A DNA stretch of 64,000 nt, taken from contig OZ026547.1 of the NCBI GenBank assembly GCA_964020155.1, forward strand, positions 4,399,095 through 4,463,094. The letters are read 5' to 3'. Both the position numbers and the translations under genes were made by a program. The DNA is from Chondrilla cf. caribensis (lineage: Eukaryota; Porifera; Demospongiae; Chondrillida; Chondrillidae). Under the pieces are notes generated by a model. It was not told where the DNA came from. It saw nothing but the letters and a program-made list of their open reading frames with translations, and did no database searches. Below, one piece after another: positions 33,659-45,695 of this stretch (within the stretch, counting starts at the first letter, position 1; the number at the start of each line of letters is the position of its first letter).

Positions 33659-33713
<55 letters not shown>
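33651..33713. repeat. (CA)n microsatellite at a junction lacking histone H1
   Basis: CA repeat followed by (CTAA)n and then sequence that elsewhere lies about 600 bp downstream of the H1 tail. The H1 fragment is missing in this copy. Confidence 0.85.
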
Positions 33714-33716
<3 letters not shown>

Positions 33717-34927
33717 CTAACTAACTAACTAAATTAAATTTAAATTCGTTCCGTCATGGTCATGCCATAAGAGTTATGGCTGCATACCATTGCACACTTC
33801 AACACATCTCACACCTCACACTGCCAGCCACAGTAGCTCCACAACTCCAAGGTGTCATTAGGGAATGTTGATGCTCCTCGCTCTCCTTGTGTTCAGACAG
33901 ATTTAAGAACAGTGTCTGTTGTTGGATCAACCATGAAATTATAATGTCGTAATATTAATCTTTCCAGTGTGACCATATTTGAACAACTGTGCATATGCAT
34001 GCTAATTATCTGTACATTGTGTGTGTGACTGATGTCTGTTGTACATGTAACTGACTAATAAGCCAGTGAAGTGTAGATAAATTTCTTTCAGATGAGTATT
34101 ATACCCTCTAGCAGTAATAAGCTATATCCATATGCATATGAAATCATGCATGCTTATGAGTACACACATACTATTGTTCAATGCAGATGATACATAGCTT
34201 TAATTGTACCGCGATATTGGATGTATACAGTGTTTGTGTTCCAAACATGATATGTTTATTGAAGGGACTTGAATTCGGTGCACAAGGGCCAGATGATTGG
34301 GATCTGGATGGAACTGCAGTCGATGCTGGAGAAACAGCTCACTTATAGACCTTTATTTAGAAGAATGGTTGAGGAGAAGGGTTAAATTCAAAGCACAGTG
34401 CTATAATTATGATGGGATAATATACAGCTCTATATTATACAATAATAAGTATCAATCAATAAAAGTTTGAAAAATGTAAGATGTGGAGAAAGGCCAGGGT
34501 TCATCCCCTGTTCATTTAAGCCTTGGGGATATAAGGATAAAATGCTGGCATAGCATGACTCTAAATGCAGCACAAATAAAAACTGAGTGTGCATGTACAT
34601 GCATGTATAGTTAAATGCATGTGTTAGAAAGACGACTACATACCAGTTATGATACGACTGGTCATTAGAGATGTTTGATGATACAATTCTCTCCCTGGTG
34701 TCTGGACTATATAGTGAAATATATGCACAGTCTTCTATATCAACCGGAAGTAATAACAGCACTTTAGAATGAACATCTTGACAATGTGCAGTGATTGTCA
34801 AATCAAGGCACGTCGATAACGTCATTAAAATGGCTGCAGAATACGATCTAAATCTTGTTCTTCGTTCACCTTGAATCGGACTGTCTCGTTCGACTGTCTT
34901 GTGCCTTCGTAGTAGAGTTTTGCTGCC

Positions 34928-34969
34928 ATGGTGTCACTTCTGAGGTCTTTTCTCCACGGAAGCCATCAG
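34928..34969 (+). pseudogene. Short plus-strand exon MVSLLRSFLHGSH, copy 2
   Basis: Same 14-codon exon and GTAAGA donor as at 24043 and 56220. Downstream similarity to the other copies stops at about 35160, where the FReD-flanking repeat begins. Confidence 0.4.
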
Positions 34970-35162
34970 GTAAGACTTACTCAGCAAGTTTATGTTGCCT
35001 CATCCGAAATTCGCTCGAATACTCGTACGGTACCTTAGACCATAGATTAGACCAAATCGCTGATGTTGTCGACGTTCTTATATACTTACTTGCATGTTTG
35101 GGTAGATCGATCAATGCGATATGGTCTTTGCGATTGTCGCTTTTTGCACTTTAAATGGTACT

Positions 35163-35358
35163 CAGCCTTAGCCATTATGTGAAGTTTCTAATAATGTTAG
35201 CTGATGTAATCTTTAAATGTTTATGATATCATCGGATGCTCTACTGGTTAAGACATGGTCACTCAAGCAGTATGACACTTAAATCCACTCTCCCTTGAGA
35301 CTTGTCATTTTATATGTCATACTGTCCTGGTGTCCATGTCTTGACCACTAAATAATCC
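35163..35358. repeat. FReD-flanking repeat with foldback copy 4
   Basis: Partial dispersed repeat, then the complete foldback element at 35234-35358. Confidence 0.8.
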
Positions 35359-36539
35359 TCACCAAAATACCATGTACAATATGTGTATATTTGTAATGAT
35401 ATTATTGTTACATATCATGTTCCATTTCCCGCATTATCACTCCCTATAATGAATCTCATTAATAAATTCACACATCAAAGGATTACATCATTGATCATAA
35501 CACACATGGTCAATATAAGCCAATCTACCTAATGTTAGTGTATGTGTGGAGTTAGTTATAATTGTGTGTGTTTCCATTAATCCTATGATTGCACACAATG
35601 TGTTTATGACCATTGGTTGCAGTGTTAGTCGCGAAAACGGAGCTTCATTTGGGTAAACTTCAGAGAAATATCATTTTCTGGTTTGGGAAAAGTGCCCCAA
35701 ACTACTCCTTGTTCACTATCCTGTCCACTAAGGTACAGTCCATTAAGGTTGGAGTAATAGCAATTTTTGTACCACCATGCTCCTTGAAATGTAGTGGCAC
35801 AATTCCTACTACTATCCTGATCATTGTCTCTATCTTTAGTGCAAAAGTACAGGCCATTATGATAGGTTAGTGTATCTCCAGCAGTTCCTGTATAACCTGC
35901 TATATTTAGTCTGTAGTTTGTTTCACTGTTACCAACAGAGAAGAAGGAATATAAGCATATTTGCAGTTCCCTTGGTAGCTAAATCGACTCTTAGTTCCGT
36001 CCTCGGTCTTCTGGTAGTGAGGCAAGCGAGTTTCTCCAAGCCAAGCCAATGTTCACCCTTCAGCTGTCCAAACCCTGCTACGTAGTCTGCCCAGTTCCTG
36101 TAGAAATCCACAGATCCATCCATTCTTGACTGGAAGACAGTCCACCCTCCATTCTTCATATCGCAGAAGACATGAAACGGTTTTCCACATCCAGGGTCAA
36201 TAGTGTAGACTCCATCTTGTCTACAACCTCTTTGATAGGCCTCTCTACATTCTTTAACAGGTGTTGATGGACCTGTGCAAATACACCCAGTACATATGTA
36301 GGATAGAGTACTCACTATATGTGAGGTCCTTTATATCAAAATGTGTGTGTGTTGTATATATAGTGAGTGAGGTGCTACATATTGCATCCATACAATGTGT
36401 ACATAGTAATCCAGACAGTGTGTGTGTCTCCTTGTGGATCATCCAGGACTCTAATAGGCATCGTTTAGATGTGTTGTGGTTGTTCTCTAATATCTGTGTT
36501 TGTGTCCAGTCTATTGTGTGGCCTGTTTTACATACATGT

Positions 36540-36990
36540 TCTGCTAGGTTGGATACAAAGCCCACTCATACAGATAAATACCTCGATTTTAAGTCCACTC
36601 ATCCCATTGCCCATAAGCTAGCCGTAACACGAACCTTAAACCACCGAGCTCGGAACCTGCCCTCCACACCCACTGCCATTACTGACGAAGAAAGAAAAGT
36701 CAAACAGGCACTTGAAATGAATGGATATCCCAAACACTTAATACAGAGCTCCCCCAAACCCAGTCCCCAACCTAGTCAAGACAACACCACATCGGACACC
36801 ACCTTTGTCACCATCCTGTATATTAAGAACACTTCTGAAACCATTGGACTAATACTTGCACCCCTAGGCATCAAGACTACCTTTCAGCCAATAAACACCT
36901 TAGGACAACTTATAGATCACCCCAAGGATCCCGTACCCAAAGAAAATAGAACAGGAGTTAGTTACTGTAGTTTACCAGGTCCCATGCAGT
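36540..36990 (+). mobile_element. Penelope-like retroelement fragment
   Basis: The plus-strand frame reads TKPTHTDKYLDFKSTHPIAH, then TRTLNHRA, an EER...ALEMNGYP block, SETIGLILAPLGIKTTF and a TLGQLIDHPKD block. This is the pattern of the reverse-transcriptase end and linker of Penelope-like elements. The expected GIY-YIG part is barely begun (TGVSYCSLPG). Catalytic RT motifs are absent, so this is a dead 5'- and 3'-truncated piece within the FReD-A4 intron. Another non-LTR class is possible. Confidence 0.65.
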
Positions 36991-37070
36991 GCAATGTCAG
37001 GCCTTCAACCATACATATCCCTATCTGTATTTGATACATAAGTAAAGCTGTACAAAGCCATGTATCAGTA

Positions 37071-37130
37071 TCAGTATCAGAAATCTTTTTTAACTGGGGA
37101 GCCAATAGCCAACAGCTACTACAAAGGCAC
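37071..37130 (-). mobile_element. Non-LTR retrotransposon 3' end with (CTGATA)n tail
   Basis: On the minus strand, TGGGTGCCTTTGTAGTAGCT ... TTGGCTCCCCAGTTAAAAAA GATT is followed by CTGATACTGATA repeats. The same 3' end with another tail is at 38256-38345. Confidence 0.55.
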
Positions 37131-37327
37131 CCATGTACTGTAATTGTGTGTATATTCTACTCACATTGTCCATATGCTGTAGTAGCTAGTAGAAGTAAGG
37201 CAATAGTTGTGGATCCGCAACTAAAGTTGATCATGTTCTTGTTCCTGAGCCGTAACGTTCTCTGTAGTCAGTGTTCTCTTTCTCCTTGATCTCTCTTTTA
37301 CTTACTTTCTGTGTGTTGAGTGGTGTT

Positions 37328-37335
37328 CTTTTATA
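37328..37335 (-). promoter_or_regulatory. TATA box, type-A promoter (FReD-A4)
   Basis: TATAAAAG in the standard module, with CAAATGC replacing CCAATGC. Confidence 0.65.
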
Positions 37336-37594
37336 GCATTTGTTAGTGGATGTGTCCATGTGGGAGTTGTGTTGTCATGACAGTATTTCAGTTGTTATGG
37401 CAATATCATCAGACCACATCAACATTCATGAGATGTTCACAGACCACCACATATTATAGTATAGTTGTATTATAAAACTACTACTATGATGAATGCAGTA
37501 CATTTATATGTATACCTATGATAGTCATTGGTTTAATGCTTGATGTTGTTGTGTTGCTTGGTTGAGTGTGTATCCACATTTCCCTGTGTTACAG

Positions 37595-37915
37595 ACATTG
37601 CCAAGGAGATGTGTTTGAAAGGAGACAAAGTAGCAGATCCGGTCAAATTCTTTTCAAACATGGCAGTCCATCTATCAGGTCCATCCAGAATACCAGGAGC
37701 TGTCTTAGGGGGAAGGTCTGGCCGGGGTCCGTATCTTCACTCCAAAGCCAAACAGTACACTCCTGGTGTCTGTGTGTGGGACTAATGTGAAGTTGCGTCT
37801 CATTGTTATGGCAACCACAGTGGAGTGTCTGTATGCCTTGGTAAAGGCTCTGGTGTGCACAGTTGGCAGAAACAGTGTTGCTTTGAAGGACATGGAGAAA
37901 TTGGGCAGTTTCAAG
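37595..37915 (+). pseudogene. WDFY3/4-like exon (AKEM exon), copy 1
   Basis: After TGTGTTACAG it reads DIAKEMCLKGDKVADPVKFF, then SNMAVHLSGPSRIPGAV, corresponding to the IAKQ...TPVKL...GHLNGSARTIGA block of WDFY3. A frame change occurs around the GGRSGRG region. After it the family pattern resumes in another frame and ends YALVKALVCTVGRNSVALKD, MEKLGSFK. The donor is GTTAGT. The phase-1 start fits the phase-1 end of the exon at 45030-45177. Confidence 0.7.
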
Positions 37916-38030
37916 GTTAGTAAGTAGCATGTTGCATGGGAGGATCAAAGGGAAACAATGTATTCACATAGAGTATACATATAAATGTACAGTATATGCT
38001 ACATATGCATAATATGTACATACTGTAAGT

Positions 38031-38213
38031 ATACAGTGAGACCTGTGGTAAAGACCACATCAACACAAAGACCACCTGTCCTAAGTGACCATAACTGGAC
38101 TATCCACTATGTCAACTCAAGTACAGTAAAGCACCTGTGTATAAAGACCACTTGTCTTGAGAGACCACCTTTCACTGATTCTCTGGGTGGTCTTTATTTA
38201 CAGGTTCCACTGT
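38031..38213. mobile_element. MITE with about 28-bp inverted ends, copy 1
   Basis: TACAGTGAGACCTGTGGTAA at the left is the inverse of the right end GTCTTTATTTACAGGTTCCA CTGT. It sits between the two WDFY-like exons and is present at the same place in the other copy (50713), so it predates that duplication. Single right ends (GGTGGTCTTTATATACAGGT) are repeated at 38460-38630. Confidence 0.75.
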
Positions 38214-38255
38214 GCAGCAACTACTATGGTGTGTCCCTTCGGTAGTCTTTATATG

Positions 38256-38345
38256 CAGGTTAGGTTAGGTTAGGTTAGGTAATCTTTATTATACTGGGGA
38301 ACCAATAGCCAATGGCTACTATGAAGGCACCCAGAAAGATAAATA
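38256..38345 (-). mobile_element. Non-LTR retrotransposon 3' end with (CCTAA)n tail
   Basis: Minus strand: a T-rich stretch, TATTTATCTTTCTGGGTGCC, AGCCATTGGCTATTGGTTCC, AATAAAGATT and then four CCTAA units. The tail differs from that at 37071. Confidence 0.6.
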
Positions 38346-38787
38346 CATAAGAAATATAATAAATAAAATAAAATCAATAAAATAAATAAAATAAAATAAA
38401 GGAGAAAAAAAATTAAGAAAAATTAAAATTAAAAATATTAATAAATAAAAATAAGTACAGGTTCCACTGTGCATCAACTACCACAGTGTGTACCTTGGGT
38501 GATCTTTATATACAGGTTCCACTGTACTTCAACTACTTCAGTGTGTCCCTTGGGTGGTCTTTGTATACAGGTTCCACTGTACTTCAACCAATGCGGTGTG
38601 TCTTGGGTGGTCTTTATTTACAGGTTCCACTGTTACATTGTATGTATGTTGACTTACCTGCACACATGTACATGCATACACACAACCTACACACATTACA
38701 TTATGTGTACATACGTATGTAGCTGGTGTATTAACACAATATATAGGCCAGTTATTATCTTGCCCAAATTTTTCTCTTCTCTTGAAG

Positions 38788-38930
38788 TTTCTTGACATGT
38801 TCCTCAGTTCAAAGGGCTCACTCCTCAACGGGAACATCCTCAATCTTCATCAGCCTTGTGGTGACACTGGACAGTGAACACGAGTGCATTGGAATCCCCT
38901 ACCCCCAGGCCTTCAAGGACCTGCTAGCTG
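38788..38930 (+). pseudogene. WDFY3/4-like exon (ILGMF exon), copy 1
   Basis: After CTCTTGAAG it reads FLDMFLSSKGSLLNGNILN, then loses frame through small deletions relative to the copy at 51129, and ends CTGCTAGCTG|GTGAGC. It is the more damaged of the two copies. Confidence 0.7.
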
Positions 38931-39029
38931 GTGAGCTGAAGCCTTGAGATTCTGTCAAACAGGCAGGGGAATATTACCAAATTCCCCCATATCAGAATTA
39001 CAACCTTGTTCCCACCTTGACATAACCTT

Positions 39030-39480
39030 GTGCATGTCTGTCACAAGGTTGTACAAGCTTGTATGGACCTGTAAGGCTGTGAGAGGTACATAGCTACAAG
39101 TTTGTACAAGCTTATAGTACTGTTGTATGAGATGGCTACATGAGGAGATATAAGCCTGCATGGACTTGTAGTAAGGTTGTAGGAGGTGACTACAAGTTTG
39201 TATGCACCTGTAGTTAGGTTGTTGTAGAAGTTGGCTAGAGCTTTGTAGCAGCTTGTACAAACGGATTGTGTTATCTTGTAGTAAGGTTGTAGAAGGTGGC
39301 TACGAGTTTGTACAAGCTTGTATTATCTTGTAGTAAGGTTGTAGAAGGTGGCTACAAGTTTTACAAGCTTGTATTATCTTGGAGTGAGGTTGTAGAAGGT
39401 GGCTACAAGTTGGTACAAGCTTGTATTATCTTGTAGTAAGGTTGTAGAAGGTGGCTACAAGTTTATACAAACTTGCATAA
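39030..39480. repeat. About 52-bp minisatellite
   Basis: Units of GTACAAGCTTGTATTATCTT plus GTAGTAAGGTTGTAGAAGGT plus GGCTACAAGTTT, around eight copies with drift. The same array follows the paralogous exon (51400-51810). A possible unassigned exon (CCAG|TGGTGGAGGAGCC) starts near 39537. Confidence 0.8.
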
Positions 39481-40014
39481 ACATGATTGCTACCCCTTTG
39501 TTTACAGTTTTACCTTCATATTCCTATATATTCCTCCAGTGGTGGAGGAGCCCATTACCAAGCGACAGCATCAGAAAGTCTTCTCTATTGTCGGAGGAGG
39601 CTCAAGCCATTCAGTCCATTTTTCTTGAATAAATTCATGTTAATTTGGAAATGTGTATATTGTATTTTATACAAAGCTAGAATGAAACACAATATATTAT
39701 GTATGACGGAGAATCATCAAGACAAAAGCCTACAAGGGATCCTCCACATTGCCTTTTGTCCTGTATTGATATTTCTTCTTATCAGGAGTTTGTATCATAG
39801 CGTATATATATATACACTGCTACAGTAAACAAAATAAAGCTGAAGGTTTGGTATAAATTAAATGGCATTTTGTCTCAAGGGTGTTTGTCAGAAGAGTTTC
39901 TACTGTCCCTTTACGGCTTATGAATAATTATTATAGTGATGTATTGTTTTATTTAATGGCTGTATCTACTGTACGTATTCATTCTTACATTGTATTTTCT
40001 CAATCCTGTTTCCC

Positions 40015-40171
40015 ATGGGACGGCCATTTGGACGGAGCAGATAGAGCATTCAACAGCATCGAAATGGCTTGGAAGTCAGCTTCGTGTGAAGACAGAAACA
40101 AAATCCTAGAAGTAATTCCCGAGTGCTACTACCTCCCGGACTCCTCACCAACAGCAACATGTTTGTGCTCA
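40015..40171 (+). pseudogene. WDFY3/4-like first BEACH exon
   Basis: Reads DGHLDGADRAFNSIEMAWKS, then ASCEDRNKILEVIPECYYLP, the hallmark of the WDFY3 BEACH domain (HFDLADRMF...AWYSAS...ELIPEFFYLPEF). A 1-nt deletion then shifts LTNSNMFVL into another frame. The donor is CTCA|GTGAGT. The FReD-B gene follows on the opposite strand where the next intron would be. Confidence 0.78.
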
Positions 40172-40821
40172 GTGAGTGTTGGAGTGAGTGGGGGTATCTA
40201 ACTGATCAGTTTCCCTCAACAGCCATTTTGTTGAGCACTTGTGCAATGGAAGTCTCATACCTGGCCAATAGTTTTCATATTTACACATTGGGATTTGATA
40301 AACAAAAAGTCCCCAAAAAATTGTAAACACAAACATGGAAAAAACACCTGGGTATGAAGCTAGTACATTAGCATATGTCATGTTTTTCCGACTCAACTTC
40401 TCTCTGCATTCTGTTTAGCTCTGTATCCCCTAATGACTATCCACTGTAATGTTAACGTGGTGTTTGTTTCCAATTGCATGGAATATATGCATTTGTGTGG
40501 AAATCTTACACTGTATGTATAAGATTTGAATTTGAGTTTCCTGTAGTGTGATAGCATGTTAGTGCAGTATAGAACTGGTGGAGGTCATGTGATAGTCACA
40601 TGACTAATGCATAGATTTATATCTTCATTATAATCAGTTCTAACTGATTATTTCTCCATCACATCATGAATAGCAATAAGCTTTCAATTTGAAATGAATG
40701 TTATCACTGTAAAATCAATCATGTTTACAATCTAACTGAGTATTCATGACCTAGTGAATTGTATGTGTTTCTCAAGTTCCTAGTTCACACACTACTAGTG
40801 AGTATAATGTTGTTTGATGTG

Positions 40822-41695
40822 TTAGTCTCTGGAACGAAGCTTCATTTCACTACACTTGAGGGTATGGGAAAATGTGTACCAGCGGTTTATGTAACCATTG
40901 CTTTTGTATGGTCTGTTCAGTATTGAGCAGTAGCAGTAGTTATACCACCATCCTGCTCTGTTGTACTGAGCACAGTTTCCTGAAGAGTTATCATTATCCC
41001 TGTCAGGTGTTGAGAATGGCATACCATCATTGTTATATATTGACACACAAGCCCTCATCCCATCACCAGCTGTTCCACTATATGCTCCAAGATCTAGTCT
41101 GTACTTGTTGGCAGCATTGTGAACAGCAATGGAGCTGTAGATGGCATATTTGTGTATTCCTTTGTTGTCGGTCATGTCAATTCTCAACTCGGCAGCATAA
41201 ACCTGAATGTCAAGCAGTTGATCTTCTTCAATCCAAGCCAATGTTCGTACTCTGGATTTCCAAATCCTTCTTCGTAATCGGTCCAGTTGCGATTGAAGTC
41301 CAATTGAGCATGTCTTCTTCTCTGGAACACGATCCATTGTCCATTTTTCATCTCACAAAATACTTTGAATGCTTTGGTATTGGGACAGGTTGGTGCAATA
41401 GTGTAGACTCCATCTTGTGTACATCCTCTCTGATAAACCTCCTTACAGTCCCAAGGTATGGTATCCCCAGATGGTGTACCTGAGAATGAAGTGAATGCAC
41501 TAACCTGACCAGTGCATGTAGTTCTTGCATGATATTTGTAGTCTGTAGTCCTAAGATAGCTAGCTATCCCATAAAACCTAGTGTGTAGTGTATAATAGTA
41601 TGATTGAACTCACATTGTGCATTTGTGGTGTGTGTTCCAGCTAGGATGAATCCAATAGTGAGAATGACTGGTGTGAGTAAATTCTCCATTGTCAT
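40822..41695 (-). pseudogene. FReD-B2, frameshifted
   Basis: Leader exon 41614-41695 and domain exon 40822-41479 have sound splice sites (acceptor CATTCTCAG) and TATA at 41811-41818. One nucleotide is missing near 41204 (GACATTCAGGTTTATG for GACATTCAGTGTTTGTG), which ends translation a few codons later. Both halves are otherwise well preserved: WIVFQRRRHAQLDFNRNW before it and GAYSGTAGDGM, TPDRDNDNSSGNCAQ, AGWWYNYCYCSILNRPY, MKLRSRD after it. PRDC is changed to PWDC. Either a young pseudogene or a sequence error. Confidence 0.82.
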
Positions 41696-41810
41696 CTTGT
41701 GTCAGTAGTTGAAGTAACTGCAGTGACCTCCAATGCAGGTTGATATCTTGTCCACTTGTTGTATTTCTCCCTTTGAGCTGTTTGTGTTGTTGTAGGTGGT
41801 CACTTCTCTT

Positions 41811-41818
41811 CTTTTATA
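41811..41818 (-). promoter_or_regulatory. TATA box, type-B promoter (FReD-B2)
   Basis: TATAAAAG with the conserved type-B 5'UTR. Confidence 0.7.
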
Positions 41819-41829
41819 GCCCAACCCCT

Positions 41830-43434
41830 GCAGAAGTGTGTGGGCGTGTGGGTTATAAGGAGACCATACTTGGATAAAACTTCAATATAATAATATTATA
41901 GTTCCTCTCTCTTTTATGGTCATCTGTATGATGGTATTATTTTGAGCTATATTTAGATATCAAAGGATTACATCATAACTAGTACTGGTAACAATACCCT
42001 CCTTCAGTACTAATCACAATATTATGTGATCATCTTTTGAGTATAATTACAGTATGTCAATTTACATAATATTCTGTTTTTTGTCAATGATCTCATGTAC
42101 CTCAAATTTTTCTGTATATTTAATTTAGATCATTGTAATACAAATGTGCATTTTATAGGAAATGTAACTGTAGTTGACGTTTATCAATGATCGATAGTAA
42201 CTGTTAACTCAATTACTGTTAATTTAACATTGGAATGTGTATTGTATTTTACATTGTGTATGTATATATTAATCATTTCATGTTAACATGTACTTCAAAA
42301 TGAAATGTAACTGTATTTGAGATGTGTCAGTGAGCAGTAGTAACTATTGTCCAAGTGTTCAATGTGACTATGGTCAACTCAACTGCTGGTACTTCACCAT
42401 TGGAATAAATGTACTGATTGATTGTTATGGATTGTTGTGTCTCAAAGGTGATTGAAAGGAACAGAAACTGGTTATGCCTCATGAAGAAACATTGTTGATG
42501 ATTTTACTAAATTGAATGATTGAACTTTATTGAAAATGCTGTCAGTCTTCTAAAATGCATGATTGTTAATTGTTATTTCTATTTATTGAGAGGTGTTGTC
42601 TGGATGGGATTGAAATAACAAGTGATTCTGAACCTTTCAAGTCATCATCTCACCTCAGTTGAACCTGACATATCAATCACCATTAATGGGAATAACAACC
42701 ATAGTACCACAAACATGTAATATTATCCCTGTTTCCTGTTACTGATGTTGGCTATCTCGTGTGCACACCAATGAGCACCTGTGTACCTTTCATGCTGCAA
42801 TTGTGTGTATGTGCATACATTGTACATGTGTATGTACATACATTGTACATACGTATATATGTACATACATTACATGTATATATGCATAAGTATATTGTAC
42901 ATATGTACATAAATTAATGTCCAGGACATTTTGATGCGTAGATCAGTAGGATATTAATTAATTAATATTAATTGAATTGTCCTGGACATTAGCTCATCTA
43001 ATCATTGATCTGATCTGAACCGATCATTAACTCTGACTGGCAATTTCCCTTCATAATTATGGTTGTATGTTAACTTCACCCAGTTGGAGCAAGTTTTGAA
43101 TAGCATCACAACCAGGCCTTTCAATCTGCTAGGGGAAGGTAATTTAGGGAATAGCTTGCCAGACTAAGATGATTCCTCTCCACACAACTCTATGGTGATC
43201 TTCACAACAGTTGAGGTGTCAACGATGAGGTTTCTGCAACTATAGTTTTTGGTGGTCTAGGAATATGGTAATTATAGCATGTATTTACAGCTTGTGTTTC
43301 ACTGAAAATTCCAGATTTAATCATTAAACAGTTACTGTGAGAAATGTCCCATCATAGTTCAATAAACGCAACAGTAGTCTAGCATGCATGCATGCACGGA
43401 TTATAAGTACAACACTCAACAGCTTATTCTGTAA
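41830..43434. other. AT-rich, no gene recognised
   Basis: Includes TACATACATTGTACATGTGT-type simple repeats (42790-42910), shared with 31130-31210. No coding, RNA or transposon signature seen. Confidence 0.45.
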
Positions 43435-43860
43435 GAATGTAGTATACACCTCCAATTTGTGACATACAATTCAAATCACAACAAGAATCAACTCACAGTA
43501 CAGAAATCTGTTAGTCTAATAAATCATCGGCTGCAGCAGTTCAAAGTTCATTGAACATAATATTCCATTTTGCATTTCAAATGAATAAACATGTTTTGAA
43601 TTCTTTCATTTTGTGGCTTCCTAAACCTGTTAACCCTATAGCTATATGCTGATCCTTATTATAATGGAATAGTGCATAATATACTACATCTTATTTGAAG
43701 GTGTTAGTAGATGTTATGGCTCAATGTGATTGAAGTGAATATAAGGTTGCTATGCCTCAATGTAATCTCATCAAAGAACATTATTGCATAGACTGAACTA
43801 TATTGAAAACACTGTCATTCCTCTAAAATGTTGTGTATTGTTATTAAGAGTAGACATTCC
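43435..43860. repeat. Segmental duplication of 31370-31760
   Basis: High identity to 31370-31760. The continuation to 44540 parallels 32090-32615 and 54060-54700, the intron flank of the second BEACH exon. Confidence 0.85.
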
Positions 43861-44545
43861 AACTTTATTGGGTCAATGTGATTGAAAATAACAAGAGAAC
43901 TTGTTACGTGACCATATCATCTCACTGGAGTCATCTTTGACCATTTTTGGTAATGGGGGACCTTCATTGGAAACACCAACTGTCAATAAACATGTTCCTG
44001 TGTAAACATTGTTTATCTGTTTACATGGTTTGTTTTTCATTTTCCTCTTACTGATGTACTACTGCTCAGGTGCACATCATTTGTCGTTCGTTGTCATTAT
44101 TTCCAATTGTTGTTGATGGTTTGTGAATATTGATTCCACAGCGGTAATGTAACAAGTTAACAATAAGTTCATTTGTCATGTGACAGTCACATGACCGATA
44201 TGTTATACAGGAAGTGTTGCCATAAAACCGACATATGTCATATGACAATCACATGACCATATGTTCATGTTATCATGTGACAGCTACATGACTGACATAT
44301 AGTACCGGAAATATCCTTTTCCTGTCAACAGTGCTTCCTGTTATAAGATCACTTGTATAATGTTCATTGTGTGTACATGTGACCTTTGGATTTCTGTGGA
44401 GTAGTATGACTACGTACATACAACTGTGTATGTGAAGATTGGCATTGATGTGCACATTCACTACACATCACATGCGTGCATATACATACGTACATACATA
44501 TGTAAGTGTATTCACTGACATGTGCACATGAATGTATGTACTACA

Positions 44546-44678
44546 CACACATGCACACACACACACACACGCACGCATGCACAAATACACACACACAAAT
44601 GCACACATGTACACACACGTACACACACGCATGCACACACACACACACACACGTACATGCATACACATGCACACACAT

Positions 44679-44756
<78 letters not shown>

Positions 44757-44759
44757 TCA

Positions 44760-44811
<52 letters not shown>

Positions 44812-44812
44812 T
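44546..44812. repeat. Long interrupted (CA)n microsatellite at a deletion junction
   Basis: About 265 bp of CA with CATG/CACG interruptions. The left flank is the intron leading to the second BEACH exon. The right flank (TAATAGCATATAAGTGTGTT) is the histone H1 3' flank. The exon, the 17-bp minisatellite and the H1 tail are all missing between them. Confidence 0.8.
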
Positions 44813-45029
44813 GCACCATAATAATAGCATATAAGTGTGTTTTGTGTCTTGATGTTTTATAATTCAAACAAATTCTCAACACAATGTACAAAGTACAATG
44901 TTTGTTGGCTACATGTACTCTTCTCTCTGGATCTTCTTCCTATGTGCTGGCAGATTATACTCAACACACAAGATGATGATACACACATGAATATTGGTAT
45001 ACTGACTGTATGTACTGTACCTCCCACAG

Positions 45030-45175
45030 ATGATTGCCACTGTGCACTTTGGTAGCCAGAGTGTTCTTGGACCCATTGTATCGGAAGAGAGGGTTGTGTT
45101 CGGTGTCATAGCAAATGTTGAGAGGGACACTAGCATGCAGCAGCTTGAGAAGGAGGTGGCACCTGTGGATTTGAA

Positions 45176-45177
<2 letters not shown>
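45030..45177 (+). pseudogene. WDFY3/4-like exon (VSEERVVFG exon), copy 1, open frame
   Basis: Between acceptor CTCCCACAG and a GTGTGT donor, 49 codons plus 1 nt are open: MIATVHFGSQSVLGPIVSEE, then RVVFGVIANVERDTS and QQLEKEVAPVDLKG. This fits the VPEEKVSFGLYAL...YNKLDSKAIAK stretch of WDFY3 and joins in phase to the AKEM exon. The donor runs directly into a (GT)n tract. The exon itself is undamaged, but neighbouring exons are broken. Confidence 0.65.

Positions 45178-45253
<76 letters not shown>
45178..45253. repeat. (GT)n microsatellite overlapping splice donor
   Basis: The dinucleotide run begins at the exon's GT donor. The same arrangement occurs at 58078. Confidence 0.95.
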
Positions 45254-45257
<4 letters not shown>

Positions 45258-45695
45258 GTTTACTATTTTGAGTGTGTGAGTGGCTGGCAGGTACACACAT
45301 TTGCCTATATTTAGATGTACTATTTAGATGCTGGGGAGGCTATGGTAACCAGATTTTATATTCCCCTTGCTGCATTTGGTCTCCATGAGGTCTGTGTTGA
45401 TGGTTGTGATGTTTCCTCCAGATAGACGTGTATGCATATTCTTTGAATATACTAATCTGAGTCATTTAGACAGTGGACAAGATATGTCCTTTCCAGTTTA
45501 AATGATATTCATATCCTTCCACCTACTCACATGCAAACACAAACTCATGAAGGGTACACACACCATCAATATAAGAAAATTACAAACCTAACAGTTTGTA
45601 TACTAGTATATGTTCATAGCATGGTATGTTCTCATTACTTAGTATCATTAATATTTTTTATTGTAATTCTTCACACCGGGATTGTTGCTCTTGTG

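Larger units (their letters stand above)
35625..37234 (-). pseudogene. FReD-A4, frameshifted
   Basis: Leader exon 37165-37234 is intact (donor GTGAGT, TATA at 37328-37335). Domain exon 35625-36272 is complete at both ends (QCPSTPVKEC-type start, MKLRFRD end). Near 35965-35985, 4 nt and then 1 nt are missing relative to other copies just after the ELRVDLA motif, which shifts the frame to an early stop. All other motifs (GYTGTAGD, DRDND, GAWWYKNCYYSNLNG) are preserved. The loss is therefore recent, or the sequence has errors there. The intron carries a Penelope-like fragment and a LINE tail. Confidence 0.8.

Noticed and set aside
36261..36540. N-terminal 90 residues of the 257-codon open frame as retroelement protein
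   Set aside because: This part is antisense to FReD-A4 intron sequence shared with other FReD copies. Similarity to Penelope-like elements begins only near 36540.
38256..38280. (TTAGG)n-like run as telomeric sequence
   Set aside because: Only about four units, directly attached to a LINE-type 3' end also present at 37071 with another tail.
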